From Eurosta solidaginis (lineage: Eukaryota; Arthropoda; Insecta; Diptera; Tephritidae): a stretch of 64,000 nucleotides of DNA. This document shows positions 1 through 10,917 of the stretch, in pieces. The stretch is from assembly GCF_040869045.1 (NCBI RefSeq), contig NC_090319.1, forward strand, positions 389,313,601 to 389,377,600, in the 5' to 3' direction. The notes beneath the pieces were generated by a model, which was given only the letters and a program-made list of their open reading frames with translations, was not told the DNA's origin and ran no database searches. Each line of letters begins with the position of its first letter. The stretch's first letter is position 1. Both the position numbers and the translations under genes were made by a program.

Positions 1-831
1 AAATACTATTATTTGCTCTTTTGTTAAGTTCGAATCACTAAGCTGTTGAATAAATAACTCCAATATTGAATAATGGAAAGTGGCCTTTATTAAAGTACTT
101 CACAATAACACATACTTTGCAAATAGCTGGCTTAATTACCAAACTGACTGATAGCTTAAATTAAACTCTACTATTGCCCGACAGATTGCGTTCTTCATCA
201 AAAATTGATTATAGCGCTTCTACCGCTGGTGCTTTTATACTCTGTGATTTCCTCGTGGCATCTTCTAGGCGCTTCCAGAATTTACTTAGTTACCGCCATA
301 AAATTATGGTCACTTGAATAAATGTTTATTACAATTATTGGTTTTTTATTAAAAAATTGAAAAAATGTGACAGAGTTTGAAATGAATTTGAAAATTTTAA
401 AAATTGAAACTCTCCTCAATGATTGCTTGTTGCTCTATTTATATCTTTTCTGTTCATGAAAATTTCAGTATGCGCTCACTCGATTACATCAAAGTCTTTA
501 CAGTGTAATACTATTGAAGTAGATTGTTCTATATTCCCACATAATTATAACTTCAGATGCACGCATAGCTTCTCATATGCGTGTATTTGTGAGCGACACT
601 TCAACAATTACAATTGCATACTTTTGGGAGCATCTCAGATAAGATATCTACATGTGTTTGTGCATCTCTTCTCTGCTGCGTGTACGTACATAAGTGTAGA
701 CATAATGTTTTATTCGTTTATGTAGATACAAGTGACTGTCTGCTTTATTGTTGTTGTGACTTCATTTACTTAGCATCAAACTAGGGATGTGAGTATCACT
801 TAGTGTCACTCATATTCGTCACAATATGATT
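1..831. other. Non-coding, no feature recognised
   Basis: AT-rich sequence without a recognisable gene, RNA or mobile element. The one open frame of about 100 codons (423-725) has low-complexity, Cys- and Phe-rich composition and no familiar motif, so I treat it as chance. Confidence 0.6.
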
Positions 832-925
832 GCGGCCACCTTCGTGTGATGGTAGCGTCCTCCGTCATTCCACACTGAAGATCCTGGGTTCACGCCCCGG
901 ACAAAGCAACATCAAATTTTTTCCT
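832..925 (+). repeat. tRNA-derived SINE, 5' head only
   Basis: The start reads like the promoter head of a tRNA-derived SINE. An A-box-like 'GTGTGATGGTAGCG' is followed about 40 bases later by the B-box-like 'CCTGGGTTCACGCCCC', then 'caacatcaaa', as in the longer copies at 5945-6297 and 50061-50283. The body of the family is missing, so this is a truncated copy. It is a RNA polymerase III-type retroposon and encodes no protein. Confidence 0.6.
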
Positions 926-1330
926 GTGTGAACCATAATTCGTTAACGTAAGTAAGTATTTTCTTGAAATAGACCCACGTACTGAAATGTGGTTTTACTG
1001 GATGATCAGAAATATTTTGTTAAACTTTTTGGTTTACGGAATAATGCTGAATAATAATGACTATTGAATCTTCCATTAATGTGAGCGAATGTGAAATGTA
1101 AAATCAGAGTCACACCCACTGACAAACTTTTACATTCGCAGTGCAAAAGGATTAACGGATAAAAGGATTTTACTAGTTAAAATGGAAAAAAAATTCTGCT
1201 TAACAGTAACAAGAATCAAAAATTGATCTCGAATCTTTCCATTATGCATTATTTATAATAATAATAACCATTTGAACATTGCTGTTTGTAAACGAGGTCA
1301 ACCGTATGTGAGTAGGAATAAAGTTATACA
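926..1330. other. Non-coding, no feature recognised
   Basis: About 400 bases of AT-rich sequence between a SINE fragment and a Helitron. No open frame with protein-like composition is visible. Confidence 0.55.
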
Positions 1331-1973
1331 TCTTAATATATAAAAACACGTGTCATAACATTTTTGGGCACGATGGACTCCTAAACTACTAAACCGATTT
1401 TGAATTTGTTTTGCACCCCGTGTGTAGTTTGATCTAACTTGAGAGATAGGATAGGTTATATCTCAGTTTATAGTCGTAATATTATTTTATTGCAATTTTT
1501 TTATTTGTTTATACGTAATAATAAAATGTTACGTATACGCAGTGGCACTCATATTTTCAGGTGATGCGGATGTACTTCCGTGTAATTGCTTGGTGTTTAA
1601 TTAAACAACCTGCTTATCAATAAAAAATATTATAGCGAATGATATCAAGTATAGCACATCACCAGGCCCGCCGAGAGGGTGGGGGGTTTCTCAGGGGGCC
1701 CGCGATTTAGAGGCACTATGACATTTTTGTTAATTCAGGAGAGTCTTTAGTTGTGTAGAGGGTAAGAATGAGAACAAATTGAGAGAAGAGAAAGAGATAG
1801 AATGAGACGAAGATGGAGTTAGGTGAAGCGAAAAAGACGGAGGGAGGAGTGAATAACAGGATTAGGAAAAAGTGAAGAGGGGGGGGGGAGGGAGAGTCAG
1901 ACAAAAAAAGCTTATTAAAATTTATGCAGATAGGCCAAATTTAGGGCAGAAAAACGTCTGCCGGGTCTTCTAG
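1331..1973 (+). mobile_element. Non-autonomous Helitron
   Basis: The left end begins TCTTAATATATAAAAA and is followed by a segment around 1368-1440 (GATGGACTCCTAAAC..., ACCGATTTTGA, TTTTGCACC) that I recognise from insect Helitrons. The right end is CTAG at 1970-1973, preceded by a short stem-loop (GCAGA...TCTGC, about 1946-1961). The flanking bases are A on the left and T on the right, matching the A^T insertion rule of Helitrons. There is no Rep/helicase gene, so the element would depend on an enzyme supplied from elsewhere. The last third (about 1735-1900) is strongly purine-rich (GA) and holds a frame on the other strand that I regard as chance. Confidence 0.65.
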
Positions 1974-2371
1974 TACATATATACATCAAACATACATCCT
2001 ATTTACCAGCAAATTTCAGCAATCGTTTACTTTACGACTTAATGCACAGAATTTCAAATCAAAACGCAATCAACTTTTTACTGGAATAGAGTTATAAATT
2101 GCCCATAAACTTGCAATATTTTTTTTTCCACTTTATTACCTCATCTAATAGGGATGCTATACAATATATCAACGTTTAGTTGTTTCAAATTAAGTGGTAT
2201 AAAATGCAGTAAAAGCATTTAGCCCATTTCAAGGCTTAGCCGGACGTGATAACAAAGTTAGAATTATTAACGACTTGCAAAGATGTCGATTGACCTAAAA
2301 AGTTTTACGACTTTGTAGCCGAACAAAATAATTTTAGTGTGTTTAACAACTTGAAATGAAGTGACTATTTT
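1974..2371. other. Non-coding, no feature recognised
   Basis: Spacer between a Helitron and HINE copy 1. Nothing recognisable was seen. Confidence 0.5.
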
Positions 2372-4078
2372 TATACTCAGCTGAGCAGAGCTCACAGAGT
2401 ATATTAACTTTGTTCGCATAACGGTAATCCGTAACGGCATAAACTAATCGGAATAGATATAGACTTCTATATATCAAAATGATCTGGGTGAAAATAGAAA
2501 TTCATTTAGCCATGTCCGTCCGTCCGTCTGCCCATCAGTCCGTCTGTAAACATGATAGCTTTAGTAAATTTTGAGGTGTCTTGATGAAATTTGGTATGCA
2601 GCTTCCTGGGTGCTCATCTCAGATCGCTATTTAAAATGAACGAAATCGGACTACAACCACGCCCACTTTTTCGATATCGAAATTTTCGAAAAACCGAAGA
2701 AATGCGATAATTTATTAACAAAGACGGATAAAGCGATGAAAATTGGTAGGTGCGTTGAACTTATGACGCAAAAGAGAAAATTAGAAAAATTTTGGACAAT
2801 AGGCGTGGCACCGCCCACTTTGAAAAGAAGGTAATTTAAAAGTTTTGCAAACTGTAATTTGGCAGTCGTTGAAGGCATCATGATGAAATTTGGTAGACAC
2901 GTTACTCCTATTACTATATGCGTGTTAAATAAAAATTAGCGAAATCGGATGACGAACACGCCCACTTTTAAAAAAAAATTTTTTAAAGTCAAATTTAACA
3001 AAAAATTTAATATCTTTACAGTATAAAAGTAAATTATGTCAACATTCGACTCCAGTAATGATATGGTGCAACAAAATACAAAAATAAAAGAAAATTTCAA
3101 AATGGCCGTGGCTCCGCCCTTTTTCATTTAATTTGTCTAGGATACCTTTAATGCCATAAGTCGAACAAAAATTTACCAATCCTTGCGAAATTTGGTAGGG
3201 GCTTAGCTTCTAGGACGATAATAGTTTTTTGTGAAAAAGCGCGAAATCGGTTGAAGCCACGCCCAGTTTTTATACACAGTCGACCGTCTGTCCCTCCGCT
3301 CGGCCCTTAACACGATAACTTGTGCAAAAATCGATATATCTTTACTAAACTCAGTTCAAGTACTTATCTGAACTCACTTTGTATTGGTGTAAAAAATGGC
3401 TAAAATCTGACTATGACCACGCCCACTTTTTCGATACCGAAAGTTACGAAAAATGAAAAAAAATGCGATAATTCTATACCAAATACGAAAAAAGAGATGA
3501 AACATGGTAATTGGATTGGTTTATTGACGCAAAATATAACTTTAGAAAAAACTTTGTAAAATGGGTATGACACCTACCATATCAAGTAGAAGAAAATAAA
3601 AAAGTTCTGCAGGGCGAAATCAAAAGCCTTTGGAATCTTGGCAGGAATACTGTTCGTGGTATGATATATATGAATAAATTAGCAGTACCCGATAGAAGAT
3701 GTTCTGGGTCACCCTGGTCCAAATTTTGGTTGATATCTCGAAAACGCCTTCACTTATACAAGTAAGGGCTAATCCCTTTTAAAACCCTCATTAATACTTT
3801 TAATTTGATACCCATATCGTACAAACGTATTCTAGAGTCACCCCTGGTCCACCCTTATTGCGCTATCTCGAAAAGGCGTCCACCTATAGAACTAAGACCC
3901 ACTACGTTTTAAATAATCATTAACACCTTTCAGTTGATACACATGTCATACAAACACATTCCAGGGTTACCCTAGATTCATTTTGCTAAATGGTGATTTT
4001 TCCTTAGTTTGTCTCCAAAGCTCTCAGCTGAGTATGTAATGTTCGGTTACAACCAAACTTAGCTTTTCTTACTTGTTT
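2372..4078 (+). mobile_element. HINE/DINE-1-like element, family A copy 1
   Basis: First of six copies of one dispersed repeat. It starts with TATACTCAGCTGAGCAGAGC, a hairpin closing on GAGTATA, then a (CCGT)n block near 2515-2545. The body repeats a module of 'GAAATTTGGTA', 'GAAATCGG' and 'CCACGCCCACTTTT' several times. A minisatellite with 130-bp period is represented by about three units (about 3703-3990). Near the end, CTCAGCTGAGTAT (about 4023-4035) is the inverted partner of the 5' end, followed by a stem-loop remnant (gttcgg...) and ACTTGTTT. It encodes no transposase. The layout (subterminal inverted repeat, tandem array, 3' stem-loop, T-rich target without target-site duplication) is that of Helentron-associated DINE-1 elements; that assignment is inference. 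Confidence 0.6.
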
Positions 4079-5944
4079 TAATATCATTTTACGAGTGTAC
4101 ATAACTCCTTTTGGTTCATAGTTACACTCAATTTAATAGCCATAATTCAGTTCATATTTTGTCAGACACATATGTTTGATGATCTGGGATTCAATTTTAG
4201 CTCATTATAAGTATTTTGTTTTTAGGTTTCAAAAGGTGCATATTTTTTTGGAAGTAATATACTCGTTTACTTTTTATTACTTAAAAAATTGTGATACATG
4301 AAAGGGTTAAGGAGCCCATTCTCTTCATGGAAATACACTTCATGCAATATAATATTTTTTCTTTGATTGAAGGTAGCATCTAATCAATGTCCATCATAGC
4401 CTGCACAAAGATGAATCAATTTCTAAGCAAAAACTGTATAAAGATGTAAGTAAGTCGAAGCTCGAGGGGAACCAAATTTCATACTCAGCTGTTGGCTCCC
4501 ACACATGCATTAGCGAGAAGTTGAGTCTGCATGAAATCCATCATTTGTCGTTGTGTGGAAGTAGGTGTATTGTTAAAGTCATTTGCTTTTATTTTGATAT
4601 ACATATATATACGCTAAATCATTGTAGTGCACTCCCTAGTACTAAACAAATCATTTTTGAAAATTTGGTAGCAATCGCCTTCGAAAATATTTTATTAAAA
4701 AATTTATACGCTGCTGTGGTGGTGCAAAATCTGACTCATTTAGCTTCTTGAGTCTTCATTTTACTAACGAAAAGTGGGCTTAGCCATTTTCATTGCAACG
4801 CGGTATAGTGGCAAAAACAACGTTTCTATCAAATTTCATTGGGATTGGACGATTCCTCGTTTTAATTTTTTATGGAGAAACACAAAAAAAAAAAAAAAGA
4901 AGGCGTGAGTACTAAGTATTCGTAAAGTCCGATTCGTAAATATACAGGGTGTAAGTCTAGAAAGTTAATGTTTTAAAGCTAACTAAAGCTCGCTCAGTAG
5001 TTGATTTTAAACCACAACAGAGGCAACCTTACAAGAGCAAGTAACTTCGGGCCTTTTGGGGAGCGTTTTGTCGGCTACCAATAAGATAACAACTGATATT
5101 GACAAACTATTGCTTTATTATATGCAGGCACCAATACTGAGGTTCTATAATCTTACGAGTATTTCGGGATTTTATAATCCCGCCAGAGATTTTTCCAGTT
5201 TCGAATTTTAGCTTGTGTTCGAGAAAAAATCGTAAACTCGAATAACGTATAGAAAATATTTGTTAAACAATCGATGCATTTTCGATAAAAAATTATGGCA
5301 TTCTTGGTAAAAGATCTAAAGCTTTTGGATAGTAAATCTTTAAAAAATCGATAACTAGTCTAAATCTCGTCGGCAACATACCTATACCATGCCTGTAGTA
5401 CAAGCTATCCGGTTTCATTTCCGTCTTCGGATTTAGCCTGGGTTTCGACTTCTGATCTTTCCTACCTTCCCCCTCACTCTCCATATTCCTGTCCTTTACT
5501 TTCCCCTCCTGTCCTTTCCTTTCATTTCCTTTCCCTTCCTTTTTTACATTAGTGTGATGAATCCAACGGCTTTGGATTTGACTTAAATAAAACTTAAAAT
5601 TTTGGGCCATAACCAAAAATTTCCTCAATATGCATAATGTGTCATTAAGTCAACTTACCAACAAAGTTTGAGTTTTATCACTTTAAGTTAATAACTATCC
5701 CGTTTTTTGCACTTTTACAGATTTTCGAATAAGTGGGCATGGTTATATGCGACATGATTTCGATTTTTAAAATTCTATACTCAGTTTTCAGGTTAAGAAG
5801 AACAAACGATGTACCTGATGTTAGAAAGCAGAGAGTTTGCATTAATTTCGAAATAGTAGAAATCTCGTTGAACTGGGTACCAATAAGAAAAGTCAGGACA
5901 AAAAGTCAGTAGGGAATTATTCGCGCCAATAAAAGAGATAAAAA
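4079..5944. other. Non-coding, no gene recognised
   Basis: No recognisable coding sequence. A poly-A run sits near 4884-4900. A segment around 5000-5130 (cacaacagaggcaacct..., then gtcggctaccaataagataac) resembles the sequence near 28508-28600, suggesting another low-copy repeat. The frame at 5293-5628 on the minus strand is a Lys/Glu-rich low-complexity frame opposite a pyrimidine tract and is probably chance. Confidence 0.5.
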
Positions 5945-6297
5945 AATAAATGTAAACGCTATGACCTCCGAGGAGGTTTAAGCCGAGCTTCTTTTCCGAT
6001 TTGCGTTGTGCTCCCTTTAATTTTTCCTACAAATTGGTGGACGGGACTTAGATGTTTTATGCCGACTTCGAACTGCATTTGCAAGGCCGATGAATTTTTA
6101 CTGAGAAGCTTTTAATGGAAAAATACACTCGGCGGCTTGCCAAATGCCAAATTACTGCCGACGGGCGACCCTTAGAAAAACTTTCGTCTAATTGAAAAAA
6201 CTTGTTTCTAAAAGTTTGATGCTGCTTTTGCCTGGATGTGGACCCAGGATCTTCGGTGTGGTAGGCGGATCACACAACCATCACACCATGGCGGCCG
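5945..6297 (-). repeat. tRNA-derived SINE, near full-length
   Basis: Read on the minus strand, this begins at 6297 with GGCCGCCATGGTGTGATGG (A-box region), followed by a B-box-like CCTGGGTCCACATCC. The family body follows (AACAAGTTTTTTCAATTAGA, GTCGCCCGTCGGCAG, CGAGTGTATTT, TTCATCGGCCTTGCA, GTCGGCATAAAAC), ending in CTCCTCGGAGGTCATAGCG and ACATTTATTT. At about 350 bp it is the most complete copy here and serves as the reference for the other fragments. A retroposon with internal pol III promoter; no coding capacity. Confidence 0.7.
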
Positions 6298-8391
6298 ATC
6301 AGGTTCAATAAATCATCACTTTTACATTACGGTTTTGAAATTATCTTTTGAAAAAATATTAGGGAGCCTCAATGCGCTGTTTACAGCGGGTGCTGAATAA
6401 AGGTAAATATGAGCTGTTTGCTTCCCTAAACTCCGTCTATATTGGAGGCACTTCCAAGTGGAAAGTGATTTTATAACCTTTGTTTCTTTTCAATTTAAAA
6501 TCAATTGCCTCGCATTCTTTTGAAGAAGCATTAGCACGCTTTATTAACATTTAAGGATATCAATTACTTAGCACAGAATTCGCTTGTAGCCCGTTATTTT
6601 CAGAGTATATCTTCAAAAGGATTTGCTATCGATTGCAGCATATTTATTTGCAAATTTGGTTTTGTTGTCTTAGTCGAATCTGCATTGTGAATCAATTTAC
6701 AAAAAATGTGTAAAAAATGATATGGCATTATAAACCGATAAACTTTAAGCACATACTGTCATTGATGGGGTAGGGGTGCAAGTTGGTTGCTCAAATATTA
6801 AATTTTTATTATATGTATGTATGCGTTTCTTGATATATTTAAGCACATACAAATGTATAGCAAAGTGTCTCTGTACTTTTAATTTTTCGAAATAACTTCA
6901 GGTAATTTTTGTGGTGACTGTGATTAAAGGAAATTAGCCATTAGAGACATCAAAATCATTTTTCTATAAATATTCATGTATGTATTTTATATTGATGTTG
7001 CTTTATCGTTTCTTTTTTCTGAACGTCCTCGTTCCACTCAAAGGACATCTGCTATTTCATAACATTTCCCCTGGTACATTTAATTCATTCAATTTAGCTT
7101 ATTTAATTCAGTGCATGGGATTTATATGAATTTTTGCCTTGGTTTTTTGTTTTTGTATGAGCTGCTGCTCCCATTTTTGCTCATAGTTTTTGCCTTTGAC
7201 AGCTTTTCGAAATTGAATGCTTTTTGAATGGTCTCGACAAGCAAATGCAAATAAAAGGCTCTCCATATTAGCTACATATGAATTAAAGTATGCATAAATA
7301 CATTAGGGTGATCATAACGATGATGCAAAAGTAGTCAAGAAATAAGAATTTTTTAAATTGCTAAAGCTAACGTATCCACATAGTAACATAAGCGTAAGCA
7401 TTTTTGGCTCCTGTTCTCAGTAAGTTTAAACAGGTAAGGAATCCTGGATTGTTCCAAATATAGGAAAACTAATTATGGCTGTAGGTTGCACTACACATTT
7501 CTACTAAAATATGCAAAACAAAAAAAAAAAAAACTTTACACTTCGTTTAAGGTTGTGTGTTTGCGAATTTAGGTATTGCTGAAAACCATGTGATATATGA
7601 TAATTTTTCTATTATTATTTCGAGTATAAATTCTATTTCTAAATTTCTATGATATCGAGAATTTGTTAAAGCTACCAAAGTTTGTATGGCAACCATTATT
7701 CTAAAAAATCCCATTTATAGGGAAAGTGCCATGACTCCTTTCCCCAATTCCACATTCGTTTGTTGTGATATTGGGCCTTAATGTCATATAGCTCCAACCA
7801 AATTTTGATTATTCTATCATTACTACATTACGGGATATGCTATAGGATATTTTACATATGTATAAGACTTGCCATACCCCTTTTTTGTATTGAAATTATT
7901 TTTAGACTACGACGATCTTGGAAGGTTTCCTGTGGGTGTTTCAATTTTTGTTATGAACGATCGATACGCTTAGGACGTAACCAGATCTTAACCTACAAAT
8001 ACACATATGTAGATAATTTGAATTTTATATATATAGATTAAACTTTACTTAGATAGGCGTTAGTATCATAATGAGAAAATATAATATTGTGGCTATTAGC
8101 AATTCCAATGCATCACTTTGCCGCTAGTAAATAATTTCTATACAAACACAGCAATAATGTAAGCAGCTGAAACAACAAATAACTAAACACACATGTACAA
8201 AGGAACTAAGAGAGTAGACGACATAACACACATTTATACAGTCACAAAGAGCGCAGCCGACACTACTCACACATATAAATGGAAAACAATGAGGCATATG
8301 AGATACAGCAGACAAGTAAAGTAAATTACGAACTAGTCGAAAAGGCTGTTCAGTTAAGTCTATACATTGCGAGAACAAGCAAACTGAGGAT
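6298..8391. other. Non-coding, no gene recognised
   Basis: About 2.1 kb of AT-rich sequence. Frames at 7781-8041 and 8124-8378 have no recognisable domain and a composition expected by chance. Probably host intergenic or intronic DNA. Confidence 0.5.
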
Positions 8392-9538
8392 AAACAAGTA
8401 AAGGTGTCTTAATTTTGGATGTAACTGAACATTATAGACTCAGCATGAGCTTCAATTGCACATTTCATTTCAGATAAATTACTTTTTTACATACGTGGCA
8501 CGGCCCGTTTAAAAAAAATGTCTCCCCATTTCCTCTTACAATAAAACTTGATAAGTGAAATATCATTGATTCAAAACTATCTTTTGCTAAGTTATAGCTT
8601 AGTCTACGACCATTTTAAACTTGTTCAATATCTAAGTTGCCGCGGCCTTTAACCGATCCCGTCCATTTTTACTAGAAATATTTTCTGCTCTAAGAAAATA
8701 TGTGTACCAAATTTTGCTACGATATGTAAATTTTTCTTCGAGTTATGGCTCCCGAAACATAGAAAACTGCTTAGTCATAAAAGGGCGGTGCCACGCCCAT
8801 TTTTTTAAATTTGAATTTTTTCCTATTAACTGTTATAAATCCACTCTGGAAATGAAATACCATTGATATAAAGCGCTTTTTTGCAAAGATATAGCTTATT
8901 ATATTCGTTCACGACACTTTTAAAAAAGCTTTTATATAAAAGTGGGCGTGGTCCTTAACCGATTTTGTTAATTTTTCTTCAAAGCATTTCCTATAGTAAA
9001 TGCAACCTCTCTGCCGAATTCTGTTACGACAAGTTTAACGATTTTTGATTTATGATTAATAATATTTGTAAAATTGATTTTATCCCAAGTGGGCGGTGCC
9101 ACGCCCATTTTAAGAAATTTTTCCATATTTTTATCGAGAGTCTCAATATCAGTCCACATGTCAAATTTCAACATTTTAGGTGTATTATTTACTAAATTAT
9201 CAGGTTTATTGTGTTTTCCAAAATGTTATATATATAAAATATGTGCGTGGTTGTCATCCAGTTTCGCTCATTTTCAATACCAATCTATTCTGGATTATTC
9301 CAGGGAAGCTCGTGTACGAAATTTGGTGGGGATATCGCAATATTTACTCAAGTTATCGTGTTAACGGACTGACGGACGGACGGACGGACTGACGGACATG
9401 GATCAATCAAATTTTTTTTCGACACTGATGTTTTTGATATATTGAAGTCTATATCTATCATGATTCCTTTATACCTGTACAACCAACCGTTATCCAATCA
9501 AAGTTAATAAACTCTGTGTGCAAAGCACGCTGAGTATA
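8392..9538 (-). mobile_element. HINE-like element, family B (diverged relative)
   Basis: Read on the minus strand, it starts at 9538 with TATACTCAGCGTGCTTTGC and a (GTCC)n block near 9370-9400. It ends at about 8392 with GCTGAGTCTATAATGTTCAGT, then CCTTTACTTGTTTA, which parallels the 3' end of family A. The middle carries 'CCACGCCCA' and 'GGGCGTGGC' modules but differs from family A, and there is no 130-bp array. It is therefore a second family sharing the terminal organisation. The open frames at 8968-9174 and 9074-9392 fall inside these modules and are not considered genes. Confidence 0.55.
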
Positions 9539-10144
9539 AAAAGCAGTACGCTAACACATTGCGAAGTCCTACTTCAAAGTAGTGCTATAAATAAAGAGCA
9601 TTTTACATACAGAATATTTCAGTGTATTTATTCGATATCGTTTGAACGATAAAAGATTTATCGAGGGTTTCTTAAAATTCGTTACAATATGAAAATCAAA
9701 GTAATACTTTTTTTTTATTTCTGAGCTACCCTTGTAGACATTAAATCACAATAAAATGGCGAATGCCGCACAAAATTCAATTCAGTGGTATATTGAGTTT
9801 TATATATTTAAGGTTTTCAATAAACATAATTATTTTTTATGCTAGAAAATAAAAGGAATTCACCTAGAAAACATGCCAAGATTTCTGCCGTGAGCTAAAA
9901 AGTTAAAGAAGAGTTTGGAAAGATGTAAGTAAACATCACGTGAGTTAAAAAAAGAAAATACACATTTTTTTATTTTTATTTTTAATACGCTTATATTAGC
10001 TTCACTTGTACATACATATGCACTTGTTGATACATATGCGTGTAACTCTTTTATACCAAATAAAAAAAAAAGTGATACATATACGATCGGTAATCGTATT
10101 TTTAGGTGGTGCTGATATGTTTGCGTATAATTCGTTTGCCTTTT
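9539..10144. other. Non-coding, no feature recognised
   Basis: AT-rich spacer between two HINE-like elements. The minus-strand frame 9860-10195 has no familiar motif and partly runs into the next repeat. Confidence 0.45.
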
Positions 10145-10917
10145 TATACCTTTTATGAAAATGAAATGGTATATTAATTGCGTCACGAAACCCAAAATTG
10201 TAAGTCCTTAAAGGAAAATAGACAGACGCAACATTAAGTATACCGGAATAATCAGGTTGAAGGGCTGAGTTGATTTAGCCATGTCCGTCTGTCCGTCTGT
10301 CTGTTTGTATGCAAACTAGTCCCTCAATTTTTGAGATATCTTGATAAAATTTGGTGAGCGGGTGTATTTGGGTGTCCGATTAGACATTTGTCGGAACCGG
10401 CTGGATCGGACCACTATAGCATATATCCTCCATACAACCGATTTTTCAGAAAAAGAGGATTTTTTAATATCTTACCCAATTTAACAGATTGAAGCTTCAA
10501 ACTTCACCATATATTTTCGTATATTGCACATATTGTTGCCTGAAAAAATTGATGAGATCGGTCGTATATATAGTATATATCCCCCACAACCGATTGTTCA
10601 GATAAGAAACTTTTCGTAATTACTGCCCTATTTTAAGAGCTAGAGGCTTCAAATTTCACCGATTGCTTACGTCTATAGCACATATTGTTGCCTGAAAAAA
10701 TTGATGAGATCGGTCGTATATATATTATATACCCCATATAAACTGTATTTTTTTGCCCCTTTTTACGGCTAGAAGCTTCAAAATTCATCAAGTTTCATCA
10801 AATAGTTACGTTTACGTCATATATTGTTGAAATACGTGATTCGTAGTCATAGTTTTTCCACGCAGACCACAAAAAACCTGAAACTTTGCATCCTCACACA
10901 GATTACCTACCTATTTT

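Noticed and set aside
423..725. 100-codon plus-strand frame
   Set aside because: Cys/Phe/His-rich low-information composition, no motif, no splice or promoter context; expected by chance in AT-rich DNA.
5293..5628. Lys/Glu/Gly-rich minus-strand frame
   Set aside because: It lies opposite a repetitive pyrimidine tract (ttcctttcatttccttt...), which explains the composition.
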